NCBI RefSeq assembly: GCF_947623445.1
Contig: NC_135240.1
Location: 27,838,001 to 27,902,000, forward strand
Length of the DNA: 64,000 nt
Source: Clavelina lepadiformis
Lineage: Eukaryota; Chordata; Ascidiacea; Aplousobranchia; Clavelinidae
Reading direction: 5' to 3'
In this document: positions 39,122 to 49,841 of the stretch, piece by piece
Layout of the letters: every line of letters begins with the position of its first letter
Numbering within the stretch: the stretch's first letter is position 1
Program-made: the position numbers and the translations under genes
The notes under the pieces: model-generated
Databases searched by the model: none
Told to the model about the DNA's origin: nothing
What the model saw: the letters and a program-made list of their open reading frames with translations, nothing else

Positions 39122-40262
39122 TAAATTCCAGCAATTACTTAATCATTTTATAGACTACAAACCATAGTAGAAAGTGTAGCAACAGCCAGCTAAAAATGCC
39201 AGCCGGTTTAGGTTTGCAATGGTTTTACAAAAATTGTGTGATATTTGAATAATCTTTTAAACTTTTTTCCTTATAATCCAATAAGTAGTACTTAGTGTGC
39301 CTATGCCAAACTCTGCAGTCTGGGCTTTGGAGACATGTTATATAATGAAGAAGCTATTCTCACAAATCTGTCCATGGTCGGAATTTTATCAGCTTTCTTT
39401 GCTTAATCATCGTTTTTAGGATGGTGTGAGATGATAAACTCTATTTTCAGTCTGAGAAAATCTTTGCATGACTTTGATGAGTCCAGTGTGCACTAACTAC
39501 AGTAAACCACTCGACTATCGAACACTATACAGTAGATAGGAAACCAATCATTAAAACATGAACTCCTTGGTGTAATTAAAAACTAAAAAGGTTTTTCTTG
39601 AGTGCGCTGTGCAGATCGTAAGCAACAATGTTTTAGTTCTGTGCATAGCTCGTTGATTTGTAGAATTTAAAGTTCATTGCATAACAGTTTCATTTACATA
39701 CAACTTTATAGTTGCTAAGCAACCATTGGCGCAAAAACATTTTAAGTCAAGTCTATGGCGTTGTAATGATCAAATGTCCGACTACATAATGCATCTTGAT
39801 TCACCCGTTTTAAAATCACAGCTTGGTTCATTTACTGATGTAGGGATAGTCGATCAATTCCAACGATATTGAAACATCAGCGTCAACTTTCAATTCCGAT
39901 CTGGTTGCGTCTTATGATAAGATGACTGATAGATCTTAATTCCACCCAGAAACTGTTCTTTCAATAGTTTTATTTATAAGTACAGCTTACAGAATTCTTG
40001 ATAACTATAGACTTAGCAGAATTAGAACAACCGCATGAGTGAATATTTGAAATCATGAGTATACGGACAAAATGTACAAATATGTATATACGTACTACAA
40101 CAATAAATTAATTGGCTAGCATTTCTCACGTACATCGAAAACTGGTTATAACAATTTGTTGATAAATTTGGTATTAATTTCCTGATCATGATCGTAGAAA
40201 ATATTCTGAAGCTTGAGAAACCTGGAACTGAAACTTAGCCAGATTGTTCAACTACGTCATTT
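39122..40262. other. Intergenic region upstream of SUPT7L
   Basis: No gene supported. It contains a perfect RFX X-box palindrome (listed separately). The rest is AT-rich with no repeated segment that I can find elsewhere in the window. Confidence 0.5.
39711..39729. promoter_or_regulatory. X-box (RFX site) next to an inverted CCAAT box
   Basis: GTTGCTAAGCAAC at 39711-39723 is a perfect palindromic RFX-factor site and is followed by ATTGG, the inverse of CCAAT, two bases later. RFX sites with NF-Y sites alongside are known in ciliary and MHC class II promoters. It lies about 700 bases upstream of the SUPT7L start. Function is not proven. Confidence 0.4.
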
Positions 40263-40874
40263 ATACCAATTAGGGTTGGATTATCCGGATAACAGTTAAC
40301 CAATTAACCGCATTTTTTTCCTATCTGATATCCGGATATAATTCTGCCGGTTAACCGGCTAAAAGAGTATCATTGCTAATGCGTTTTACACTTTTTAGTA
40401 AGTTTGAACATTCTTTGTTACGTAGAGGCTGACTCCCGCTGAGCGCAATTAAACCTTTTTTCACACTTCTATTGTCTTATACTTTCAACTACAGTACTCG
40501 TAAAATGCACAAGTGAAATTTAGTGTCACGTCATAAAGAAAGCATAACACTGGGCAACATTTTTCAACTTATTTTTTATTCCTTGCTCGTTTCAACTTTA
40601 TCTAGAGTGTTCTAGAGTCTAGACTAATGTGGCCATGCTGAATCCAAATCTGGCCTTAGATTTTTTCTAACACATCACGTTTTTGAGATTTGATGTATGC
40701 ACACGACAACCCTTAATTGTCATTTCAGCTAATTTTGGCTGTGCAGAACAAAACATTAGATGTAATCAACACAGTAATTGCTAGTGAAAATAACAGCATT
40801 ATCATATTGCACAGTTTAACACAACCCAGGATGATTAAAACAAACCAAAATAGCATTGTATCCCCTCAAAAGTG

Positions 40875-41250
40875 TGTGATAAATATATCACTTAATATAA
40901 TATAAAATTGTGTACGACATAGAATTCTCGTCTATCGAATCAGTGAAGCATAACACTGCGTGACGTAATCGATTGTTGCCCTGTGCGTGCATTTTGATTC
41001 ATTCAGTCTCTTTTGGTTTTTACGTTCAACGCCGCAACATGTCTTTGTGCTGTTGCTGTCACAATGTTCTATTTTGATTTATTCGTTCAAAGAAGCTTCA
41101 AATATAATCAGATTATACAGTAGTCATTCCTGTGTCTTTATTGCTGAAGTCTATCAAAGTTCACTGTTAAGATATACACAAGTAGACAGACTTTGTAGTG
41201 TAAGTGGGTAAACCTTACAGGTTAAGGGACCATAAACCACTTTCATTACA
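40875..41250 (+). repeat. LTR, family 2, left copy
   Basis: 376 bp, TG...CA ends. The same family gives the solo LTRs at 48915-49282 (inverse) and 49427-49841, which share AATTCTCGTCTATCGAATCA and GACGTAATCGATTG. A 5-base palindrome-like start ATAAATATATCAC is conserved. Confidence 0.9.
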
Positions 41251-41423
41251 AACTGATGCAGCCGAGTGAGGACGAATTGACGATAAAAAGAAGACATTTC
41301 CATTACAAGTGTGGTGGAGCCGAAATCGCTGAGAACTACGCTTTTCTTTTTTGAGCAACCTATGAACAATTAAATTTGAGGTTGAGAGAAGTCTAGTGAT
41401 CTCAGACTAGAAGTTTCGAAGAT

Positions 41424-41618
41424 ATGTATCGTCTAAAACCCATGCAACACTCATTGGATCCAGCCAACGGACATCTCGACAATATGATATTCGAACAAAT
41501 CAACTACAACGACGGTGACGAAGAATCGCCTGGACTTCAACCAACTTCGAATGCAACAATGACCGACGAACAAAGCACTCCAGTGAAAACACTTTGTCGG
41601 TATTTGGACATTCAGTAA
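41424..41618 (+). CDS. 64-codon frame inside the short LTR element, function unknown
   Basis: Starts MYRLKPMQHSLDPANGHLDN, acidic in the middle (NDGDEESPG). It is the only frame of any length in the interior of the short LTR element. It could be the vestige of a gag gene or a chance frame; nothing recognisable. Confidence 0.25.
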   Translation: MYRLKPMQHSLDPANGHLDNMIFEQINYNDGDEESPGLQPTSNATMTDEQSTPVKTLCRYLDIQ

Positions 41619-42379
41619 TGATTTTTTGTTTGTTTTTTCTCTATGTAGTATATATTATAGCGTTATTGTGTAGTTTACCTTAATTGATGGTGGCTTAGTT
41701 GCCATACTCTCTAAACGGTTTAAGTCATGCCGTGGAGAAATATTTCTTTGTGTTATTTTGTTATGCTTTAAAACATAGCGGTTGTTTTCGAAGGTTAAAC
41801 AAATGCCCAAGGCTAACACCGATACACTATGTTGAATGTCAATTACAATACGTATTTGACTAATTTTATATATATGTTTTGTAATACGCGTATTTCCAAG
41901 TGAAATATTCACACAGCTATACTGGTAAAACCAGATGCTGAAATCGCGTGAGCATAAGAGAATTTTGTACTATAAGTTGCTTACGGAAATCAGCATCAAG
42001 AAACGTGAGATGAAAAATTTGCTGACGATTTCCTAATTTTGCGAATCTGCTCAAACAAGCTAATGCGTTGTGTGTCAAATGACATCCTGTGTTCTGTTTT
42101 CTATTTAAAGTCGTGACATTGTTTTGTTTTGTACACCAATTTTGCTTTCTGACTTAAGGACAACATATTACCACCTTTTTGCGAATGTATTGCCAATATG
42201 AATTGTATTGTAACTATGTTTCAACGTTTATTGTTATGTGATCTACATTTAACGTGTTATATTGACTTTTGTTATCCACACTATTGTTTTAATTATTGTT
42301 CACCGAGAATTGTTTTTATCATGATCAGAAAATATCGTGAGTTTTTTCAAAACTTACGAAATTTTCTTGCGGAAGGTTA

Positions 42380-42756
42380 TGTGATAAATATATCACTTAA
42401 TATAATATAAAATTGTGTACGACATAGAATTCTCGTCTATCGAATCAGTGAAGCATAACACTGCGTGACGTAATCGATTGTTGCCCTGTGCGTGCATTTT
42501 GATTCATTCAGTCTCTTTTGGTTTTTACGTTCAACGCCGCAACATGTCTTTGTGCTGTTGCTGTCACAATGTTCTATTTTGATTTATTCGTTCAAAGAAG
42601 CTTCAAATATAATCAGATTATACAGTAGTCATTCCTGTGTCTTTATTGCTGAAGTCTATCAAAGTTCACTGTTAAGATATACACAAGTAGACAGACTTTG
42701 TAGTGTAAGTGGGTAAACCTTACAGGTTAAGGGACCATAAACCACTTTTCATTACA
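42380..42756 (+). repeat. LTR, family 2, right copy
   Basis: 377 bp, matching the left LTR apart from one extra T near its end. Its last four bases supply the stop codon of the - strand frame at 42752-43603. Confidence 0.9.
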
Positions 42757-43603
42757 AGTGCTTTATACACTTGCTATTTCGAGCATGTTCAGTGTCAGTT
42801 TCACGCTGGCGAAACCAGCAGTAGTCCCCCATCATGTTAGGGTTAAATCGACCTTTATACTGCGATTCCATCAAAGACATGTCTTGGTGAAATCTTTCAC
42901 CATGCTTGTTGCTCACATCACCCAGGTTTGGTGGGAAAAAGTCCAAGTGTGAACGAAGAAAATGCAGTTTAAGTGACATTCTGCAGCCCATTTCGCGATA
43001 TGAATCCAGCAAATTGTCGACTAGATCCAAGTAATTTTCTGCCCTATAGTTCCCAAGAAAACTTTGTACAGTCTGTACAAATGCATTCCAGGCTTCCAAT
43101 TCATTTGAATTAAACTTGGATGGAAATACTGCGTCACGGATCAAATCACGTATCTGGGGGCCAACAAATATTCCATCTCTCAGTTTAGCATCACTTAGTA
43201 TTGCACCAAACTTTTCTTTTATATGTAGGAATCCATCTCCATTGAAATCCATTGCCTTCACAAATTGTTTGATCAGGCCGAGTTTAACATGAAGTGGTGG
43301 CAAAAACACTTTGCTGGGATCAATTAGGGGTTGACACTTAACATTAAATCTTCCAACAATGTAGTTAGTTCTCATTGGCCATTCGGTTGTGTTATAGTGG
43401 TTTGCATCGTCTCGACTGTCCCACAGACAGAGAAAACACATATGCTTGGTGTAACCCAACTGCAATCCGAGTAAAAGTGACACAACTTTAAGGTCTCCAC
43501 ATATAACCCCTCCCTCCACATAACCCCTCCCTATGGCCATGGCCAAGTGCGTATAGTCATCGCCAAGAACACTCAAGAATGCATTAATTATCATGTAGAA
43601 CAT
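42752..43603 (-). CDS. Conserved transposon-associated protein of unknown function (DYCW-type)
   Basis: A 283-codon frame with segments that I recall from many invertebrate uncharacterised proteins: VICGDLKVVSLLLG, GYTKHMCFLCLWDSR, LPPLHVKLGLIKQFVKAM, GIFVGPQIRDLI, AWNAFVQTVQSFLGN, LHFLRSHLDFFPPNLGDVS, GERFHQDM and MMGDYCW. The Cys-x2-Cys after GYTK and the HxD/HFL...HLD motifs suggest metal binding or a nuclease-like fold, but no function is known to me. The upstream part normally present (a domain before ICGDLK) seems missing, so the frame is probably truncated at its N-terminus. It lies inside a hAT-type element. The LTR insertion at its 3' end replaced only the last residue: without the insertion the frame would read KHF and stop, and with it KHL and stop. 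Confidence 0.7.
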   Translation of the reverse strand: MFYMIINAFLSVLGDDYTHLAMAIGRGYVEGGVICGDLKVVSLLLGLQLGYTKHMCFLCLWDSRDDANHYNTTEWPMRTNYIVGRFNVKCQPLIDPSKVFLPPLHVKLGLIKQFVKAMDFNGDGFLHIKEKFGAILSDAKLRDGIFVGPQIRDLIRDAVFPSKFNSNELEAWNAFVQTVQSFLGNYRAENYLDLVDNLLDSYREMGCRMSLKLHFLRSHLDFFPPNLGDVSNKHGERFHQDMSLMESQYKGRFNPNMMGDYCWFRQRETDTEHARNSKCIKHL

Positions 43604-43984
43604 TACATTTACAAAATAATGTCAATATTAACCGTACACGATATGCATTGAAGACCAACGATCCGCTGGGAAAGAAAATTGCACAATACCTTATACTGTA
43701 CTACCTTATAATATAGTGCGAATCAATGCAAAATCCGAATTTCGTGAATTTTCATATTTTTAAAACCCTGACGTGATAGACCAATTCTGATTTCAGACTT
43801 GGAATCAGCATCCCAAAGTTAGTCTAGGAAACATATTTTCATTTAAGAAATAATTTTGATGTTGCCCAGTGTAATGAATGATTCTTTTAATAGAAGACTG
43901 CATTCTCATGGCAAGGTAAAGTCTGTGAAGTGTCAGTTGAAAAGCTTTGACTACAACCTAGTTTGAAGTGACTAAATTTAAGAG
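43604..43984. other. Unassigned interior of the hAT-type element
   Basis: No supported frame. The piece around TGTTGCCCAGTGTAATGAATG resembles the inverse of a piece near 40545 (CACTGGGCAACATT), so part of the interior may be an inverted copy. Confidence 0.4.
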
Positions 43985-44140
43985 ATGGAATTTAAACGTT
44001 TCAAAAGTGATAATCCAGTTTGGGGCTACTTTCTACGATCAAGAAATGGTGAGAGGGCAAAATGTGAAACCTGTGACTCTTTGTTACAAAACTCCGGTCC
44101 CGTCTACAGGATTCCACAATTGATGCATTGTGCTTTATAA
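43985..44140 (+). pseudogene. BED-type zinc finger, start of a hAT transposase
   Basis: Short frame from ATG: MEFKRFKSDNPVWGYFLRS, then AKCETCDSLLQNSGPVYR, ending after a further ten residues. The VW.YF...C..C pattern is the BED finger with which hAT transposases start. The paired histidines are missing because the sequence breaks off. It reads towards the near (right) end of the element, so the element has been rearranged. Confidence 0.6.
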
Positions 44141-44448
44141 GGAGGGCGTTGCAGAAGCAGTGAACATTAAATTTGCGTGATTTTTCTCGTATTCGCTCGT
44201 ACTGCGCGTGTACATAGATCTACAATAAAACTGTGTAATGATTTTACAATCCATTTTTCATGCAAACCTCGTGAAATCGATTTTCTCACTTAGCAGTTAT
44301 TATCCGGTTAACCAGTTAGATAAATTCTAAATAAACGGATATATCCATTATACGGATAGTAAAAATTATTGATATCCAAACTAACCCTAATACCAATAAT
44401 GCTACATGTGACGAAGAACTATGGAGAAAAGACATCTGAAAACCAAAT

Positions 44449-45760
44449 ATAGATATAGATTTTGCATTACTGTGATCGCAATTTCACATATTTGTTACAG
44501 TAAGTTCTGTAGAAAATCTATGCATTACTTCGCTTAGCGAAATGGTAAAGGTAATGGCGGACAAGGAAAACATATTCGGATATAAGGATAAGGAAACTAT
44601 ATACACAAGTATATTAATCAAGCGTAAATTTTCTGATTTAAAACTAACTTTCCCTGTATGTTTTGTTTTCTTGTTTGCAAATTAAGTTTTTCACCTTGAA
44701 AGTTTTCTCTCAAACCGACGATAATCTCCAAGGTTTTTGAGCGGAAAACGCAGAGGCATGCGATATATCAACGTCACAATGTCCTGAACAAATGCTGCAC
44801 GACACCGGTTTTGTAGCTGACATCAAACAACAAATGCAGCCGACCTCAGTTTGTGACGCAATAAATAGACCAACTACTGTAACTTGTATACAGTATTTTC
44901 TTTTCGAGTATATATAGGCATTCCATAAAGTTACAGTATCATACTTTTCAGCCATTGAATAACAAACCTTTAAACTTTCATTCCCTAGTTTGTCTTCTGC
45001 GTGGCAAAGATAACCGAATGTGAAATACGAATATGCAAGCACCGGCTTTAATATATATATTATAAGAACCGTGTTATTCGATTATTTAAGTACCGGCCAT
45101 ATTTTGTTGTGGATAAGCACCAGGTTTTACGTATAAGTAATCACCGGCCTTAAATTGTGTTGTATAAGTGCCGAGTTTTACGAATACGCCGGTACCGGTC
45201 TTTAATTGTATTGTATAAGCACCGAGTTTTACTAAGATCCAAACACCGGGTTTTATGAATAACAAGCATGGCCGTTTTTAATCTCTACTGGAAATGATAA
45301 TTTTATGTGATGTCTATAAAATGGATAATGTTTTATAGTAGCGAGCAAAGGCGAATTGCAAATTGGAGTAGTTCTGTATAGGCCTAAGCCGCCTAAATCT
45401 ATGGAAGTTTTTCAAAAGGCCGAGGTGTTTGCACTGCCCTGTCACTGACTGCTTTTGTAAATATTTGTATTTTAGCGGTATCGATGAGTAAGCTTGCCTA
45501 GGCTAATTGCCTACCGGTACTGTATAGCATAAGGCAATGGGGTAGCCCTTCATTCGAGTAAGAGTTGCATGATTCAAAACAATTGATTGATGCATATTTT
45601 TTACAAAAGAAGGTGTTAGTGTGAAAGACACGAAATGAAATATTTTGAAACCTAATACAAACCATATATATCTAATATATACCATACCTTTCAAACATAT
45701 TCGGATGTTCTACGAAAGTAATTATTATGAGTAATGACTTAGACATTGCTAAATAAAACA
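44449..45760 (-). repeat. Dispersed repeat block R1, copy B
   Basis: Second copy of the block described at 26060 and 28601, with the same order: CGCTTAGCGAAATGG line, - strand frame with LGNESLKVCYSMA (44710-45042), AAGCACC.GGTTTTAC direct repeats (45030-45270), then the ATTGCAAATTGGAGTAGTTC part and TACAAACCATATATATC. It lacks the 780-bp insert of copy A and the element at 27872. Confidence 0.7.
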
Positions 45761-45799
45761 AGTTTGCTTGTTTGATTGCTTTATTAATTGTAAAGAATG

Positions 45800-45968
45800 A
45801 TGATCTTCACATCAAATCTCAAAGTCGTCATCAACGTTTCTTAGGAAAGGAAAAGAATCATAATTTTTAACTTTTTCATAAATTAATTCACACAGGTTTT
45901 GACTGAGATGATCGTTGAAGCAAATTTTAGGATTTAGTGAATTAAAGCAACAAACAGCAGCTCGAAAG
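45800..45968 (-). pseudogene. P-superfamily transposase, C-terminal end, copy B (separated part)
   Basis: On the - strand AAVCCFNSLNPKICFNDHLS, QNLCELIYEKVKNYDSF, homologous to copy A at 29229-29400. It stops at the 9-bp sequence GCTCGAAAG; its continuation is at 52233, 6.3 kb away, after two inserted elements. Confidence 0.8.
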
Positions 45969-46620
45969 GGGACCGGGTAAAACCTGGACACGACGCAATC
46001 CGCGGATCGTCCATGGACGGTAGAAAATGGACGATTTTTGCGTAAGCGTCCATGGACGCTTTTACGCAAAACCGACGTTTTCCCTTAATCGTCCATGGAC
46101 GGTTGTTGAAATGGACTTAAATCAGTTGTTTTGCGACAAAGCGTCCATGGGTGGTTTTCAGGATAAGTTTAAAGCACTGGTTTCGAGATTGTCCATGGAC
46201 ACTTGAAAACGGTCGATTTTTGCGTAAGCGTCCATAGACGATTTTAGGATGAGCTTAAATAGCGGATATGATGAAAGCGTCCATGGACGATTTGTTCATA
46301 AGCTGAGCTGACAGGAGAGAAGTGACTATCATCGTCCATCCAATAAAAACTTGTTTAAAGCAGTGGTTTCGAGATCGACCATGAACGATTTTAGGCTAAG
46401 CTTAAATAGCGGATACAAGAAATCGTCCATAGACTGTTTCGGGGTAGGCTTAAATTAGTGGATATGATAAAAGTGTCCATGGACAGTTATGGAATAGGCT
46501 TAAATAGTGGAAATGATGAAATTGTCCATGGACGATTTTAGGATAAACTTAAATAGTGCATATGATGAAAGTGTCCATGGACGGTTTTGGGTTAGGCTGA
46601 AATAGTGAATATTATGAAAC

Positions 46621-47090
46621 TTTTGGATATTGTAAGTGTAGGCTATTTTAGATAATTGTTATGTGCTAATGGCAATTTTTTTGGTGGCACTTGGGATAAA
46701 TGGATGTTTCAGCATAGAAAACATGAAAGGCAACAAGACAGTTTGAATTGTGGCCCACTTGCTTTAAAGGTATTTTTAGAAAGGATGTATCCAAATTTGT
46801 GAAGATTAAGTATATAATCACTATTATCATGACCACTATTTGGCATCACAATGTATAATTGTGTATATTCCTAAAATCAAATTGGATTTTAATGAATTGT
46901 GAAAAATAGCTTTTCTATCTATAAGTGGCATATTGCAGGAAGCTCAAAGAATCCTTAGCGAAAGTTCTTGCGAGGAACAGATTGACTTCGATAGCGAGTC
47001 CTGCAAAAAGTATCACATGGACTTTGGTAATTTACTGCTTACATTAACTGTAGCAAATCACTTTCTAGATGTTTTAGTTTTGCAGTCATA
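46621..47090. other. FB1 middle part, left of the solo LTR
   Basis: AT-rich unique sequence. The piece 46939-47026 has an acceptor (attgcag), 29 open codons (EAQRILSESSCEEQIDFDSE and on) and a donor (G|gtaatt), and could be a remaining exon of a gene carried by FB1. I cannot connect it to another exon. Confidence 0.3.
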
Positions 47091-47094
47091 GTCC

Positions 47095-47764
47095 TGCAGA
47101 GGTTGCTGCTTGTCTTAACTTATACTATTCGGTCTTAATTTACCTGCCGAATTAATGATCTGACTCCGTGGTTGCGTGCGGTTAGAATTCTCTAACCTTA
47201 ACGTGTGACTAGCCGAAAGCTCTTACGATTAACAGATACAGTTTATCAGAAACAATCCTTTATTGTAGGAACTGTACAGGTTCCGAATATGATACAATCA
47301 CAAACTTAGCATTCACCAATTAAACAAGACTGACGAATTACATTTTACACGACTAACGTAATACGTTCGTACGATTCAATATCTCTGTCTCCGCCGCTAC
47401 TCGCGTATCAGTTCGAGTTTATAAAGTGGAGCGATGTGAACGGAAATATTCAACACAATATACACGAACATTTCAGAATGTGTGAACGATAAAAGCAAAA
47501 CGTTGGCAATGGGAATTACATTCAGGTAAAACTAGGAAGTTATGAAATCACCTGGTAACGCACTAAACGGCGTTTTCACATAAAGTTATTTAGAGCAAGT
47601 TTCCAAATATTACATCACGATTGCAGGTTTATCAAGTTGCAGCTGCAGCCAAATATTAAATGCTAGCTGCAGTTTTATCAATGAACAATGTTTCAATAAT
47701 TAAATGGCGCATACGTTTCCACAATTGATATAATGGTATTGGATGTGGCTCCCAAGCCACTACA
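47095..47764 (-). mobile_element. Solo LTR, family 1, copy 2
   Basis: 670 bp, the same family as 9607-10238, also read on the - strand with TG...CA ends, TATA-like and AATAAA motifs. Flanked by a 4-bp duplication GTCC (47091-47094, 47765-47768) that differs from the GCCC of copy 1, so the two insertions are independent. It contains a short extra stretch (GCAGCTGCAGCCAAATATTA) not in copy 1. Confidence 0.9.
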
Positions 47765-47856
47765 GTCCCAAAACACCTATAAAAGAACTAAGTTCATGAC
47801 TTCTGTTTTTTTGATAGGTCGGTTTAACTTTATAGAACACCTATACCACGCTTACG

Positions 47857-48175
47857 CATAGGTGGGCAGTACCGCGGTACTTTAGTACCGAATGACTTTT
47901 TTCAAGAAATTTCGGTCAGTCCCAGTACTTGTTACTTTTCGCGTGATTAGTTAAAATTTTAACAAGTATGTGTTCAAAGACACATGTTAATTAGTCCTTA
48001 ATACCAATTGTAGCATCTGCTGACATTTTTAAATCTAGAAATGTCAAGCAAAATTGCAAAACGAGTAACCTTTACCGCAGCAAATATTGCATTTGCTGCA
48101 GCATCTTTAACACGAAAAGTACCGAACTACTTTTTTAAAACAGTACCGAATAACGTTACCAACTTTCCACCTCTG
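47857..48175. mobile_element. Miniature hAT element in FB1
   Basis: 319 bp with ends CATAGGTGGGCAGTACCG and, inverted, CAGAGGTGGAAAGTTGG, the CAG.GGTGG...GT type of many hAT elements. The 8 bases on each side are similar (CGCTTACG and TGCTTAAG, 6 of 8), an aged 8-bp duplication. Inside, AGTACCGAA motifs are repeated in both directions. No open frame. Confidence 0.7.
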
Positions 48176-48183
48176 TGCTTAAG

Positions 48184-48760
48184 AGATCACTTTACAAGAT
48201 TCAATGTATAAGTGTTTATTATTATAAGTATAATGTTTTTTCAGATTGAATGAAGTCTTTGTTGTCGATGGGTTCATCAGAATTGTGTACCATTAATAGA
48301 GCATTTGTCGCAGGAATATATTTGCAGCACCTGCAAAAAAGAATAAAAGAACTAATACAAATTTTTGTGTTTGACGCGAAAGTGAAGATAGTCAATGAAA
48401 TCGAAATTAATCGTTTCGCTGCTCACAGTAATACAATATGTACAATTTAACACATTAAGCTTGAGTGATGATGAAAACAACTCTGTTGAAGTTTTTAATC
48501 AAATAATTCAAAAAGTTTTGGAATTGCACTTTATTCAGACCCAGATTAGAAAGCTTGCTGTTCTTGGGTGAGAAATCCCCTGTGCAACAAGATGAAAGAA
48601 TAGCAATCATACGCCCAATTAATTTAATTTCTCCCCCGCGTTCACTTTCAAATATTGAGTTGACACAACGCCTTTCAAATACATTAAAATTGGGTATTTG
48701 TGGGATGGACAATGATAGTCACTTCTCTCCTGTCAGCTCAGCTTATCACAAAAAGTATTC
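48184..48760. other. FB1 middle part, right of the hAT element
   Basis: Holds two open stretches, 48250-48450 and 48555-48839, without known motifs; the second runs into the repeat arm, so it is not a conserved gene. Nothing else can be supported. Confidence 0.35.
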
Positions 48761-48914
48761 ATGGACGCTCTTATCATATCCACTGTTTAAGCCTATCCGA
48801 AAACCGTCCATGGACGATTTCATCATATCCACTATTTAAGCCTATTCCATAACTGTCCATGGACGCTTTTATCATATCCACTATTTAAGCTTATCCTAAA
48901 ATCGTCCATGGACG

Positions 48915-49282
48915 TGTAATGAAATAGTTTTTTATCGTTCCTTAGCCTGTAAGGGCGACCACTTCAATTACAATGTTTGTCCGTAGAAATGTTTATTGTC
49001 TTCGATGGTTAATGAGCCTCAAGGTCGTCGTTTCGCAGTTCTTAATCTTAGAATTAATTGTTCACCATGACAACTGTATATTCTGATTATATTGAAGCTA
49101 CTTTAAACGATTACATTTTAAATAAAACACGCAATATAAGCATGCACGACATTTTTGTCACGACTTAATACGATAAGCAGGAAGTAATCGATTACGTAAC
49201 GCAATGCTTTGCTATGCCGATTTCCGTAAACAAGTATTCTATGCAGCATTCGATTTGCAGGTTATCTCATCATATCATCACA
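48915..49282 (-). mobile_element. Solo LTR, family 2, inverse copy in the FB1 arm
   Basis: 368 bp from TGTAATGAAATAG to ATCATCACA, which is the inverse of the family-2 LTR (compare its ...TTTCATTACA end). Flanked by GACG at 48911-48914 and 49283-49286. It lies inside a 49-bp repeat of the right FB1 arm. Confidence 0.88.
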
Positions 49283-49426
49283 GACGCTTTCATCATATCC
49301 ATTATTTAAGCTTATCCCAAAACCGTCCATGGACAATTTCATTATATCCACTATTTAAGCCTATCCCATAACAGTCCATGGACAATTTCATTATATCCAC
49401 TTTTTAAGCCTACCCCGAAAACAGTC

Positions 49427-49841
49427 TGTGATAATATTATAAATTAATGTAATATAAGATTGTGTAAGACATAAAATTCTCGTCTATCGAATCAGCGAAG
49501 CATAACACTGCGTGACGTAATCGATTGCTTCGTGCTTACTGTGTGTGCTTTAAGAGTTATCAGTCTTTTCTGGTTATTACGAACAACGCCGCAACATGGA
49601 CGTCTTTATGCTGTAGTTGCTGTACCAATATTTTATCTAGATGTATTCGTTTAAAGAAGCTTCAATATAATCAGAATATACAGTTGTCAAAGTGAACAAT
49701 TAATTCTAAGATTAAGAAAAGCAGAACAACGACCTTGAGGCTCATTTATCATCGAAGACAATAAACATTTCTACTAACAAACTTTGTAGTGAAGTGGTCG
49801 CCCTTACAGGTTAAGGAACGATAAACAACCATTTCATTACA
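49427..49841 (+). mobile_element. Solo LTR, family 2, direct copy in the FB1 arm
   Basis: 415 bp from TGTGATAATATTATAAATT to CATTTCATTACA with a 4-bp duplication AGTC (49423-49426, 49842-49845). It shares GACATAAAATTCTCGTCTAT and ACAACGCCGCAACATG with the LTRs at 40875 and 42380, with more differences, so it is older. Confidence 0.88.

Larger units (their letters stand above)
40875..42756 (+). mobile_element. Short LTR retrotransposon without gag-pol (TRIM-like)
   Basis: Two direct LTRs, 40875-41250 and 42380-42756, start TGTGATAAATATATCAC and end TTTCATTACA; I find only a one-base length difference between them. A 4-bp duplication AGTG flanks the pair (40871-40874, 42757-42760). The 1.1-kb interior has no gag, protease, RT or integrase, only a 64-codon frame at 41424-41618 with no known motif. 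It is therefore non-autonomous, and the near-identity of its LTRs shows recent insertion. Orientation is set by the TG...CA LTR and is tentative. Confidence 0.92.
40271..44389. mobile_element. hAT-type DNA transposon carrying an LTR element and a 283-codon gene
   Basis: Ends TAGGGTTGGATTATCC at the left and, inverted, TAGGGTTAGTTTGGATATC at the right. It is flanked by an exact 8-bp duplication ATACCAAT at 40263-40270 and 44390-44397, the hAT hallmark. Near both ends are repeated ATCCGGTTAACC-type motifs. Subtracting the LTR retrotransposon (40875-42760) leaves about 2.2 kb. Inside are a BED-type finger fragment (43985-44140, +) and a 283-codon frame (42752-43603, -). No complete hAT transposase is present, so it probably moved using enzyme from elsewhere. 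Confidence 0.85.
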
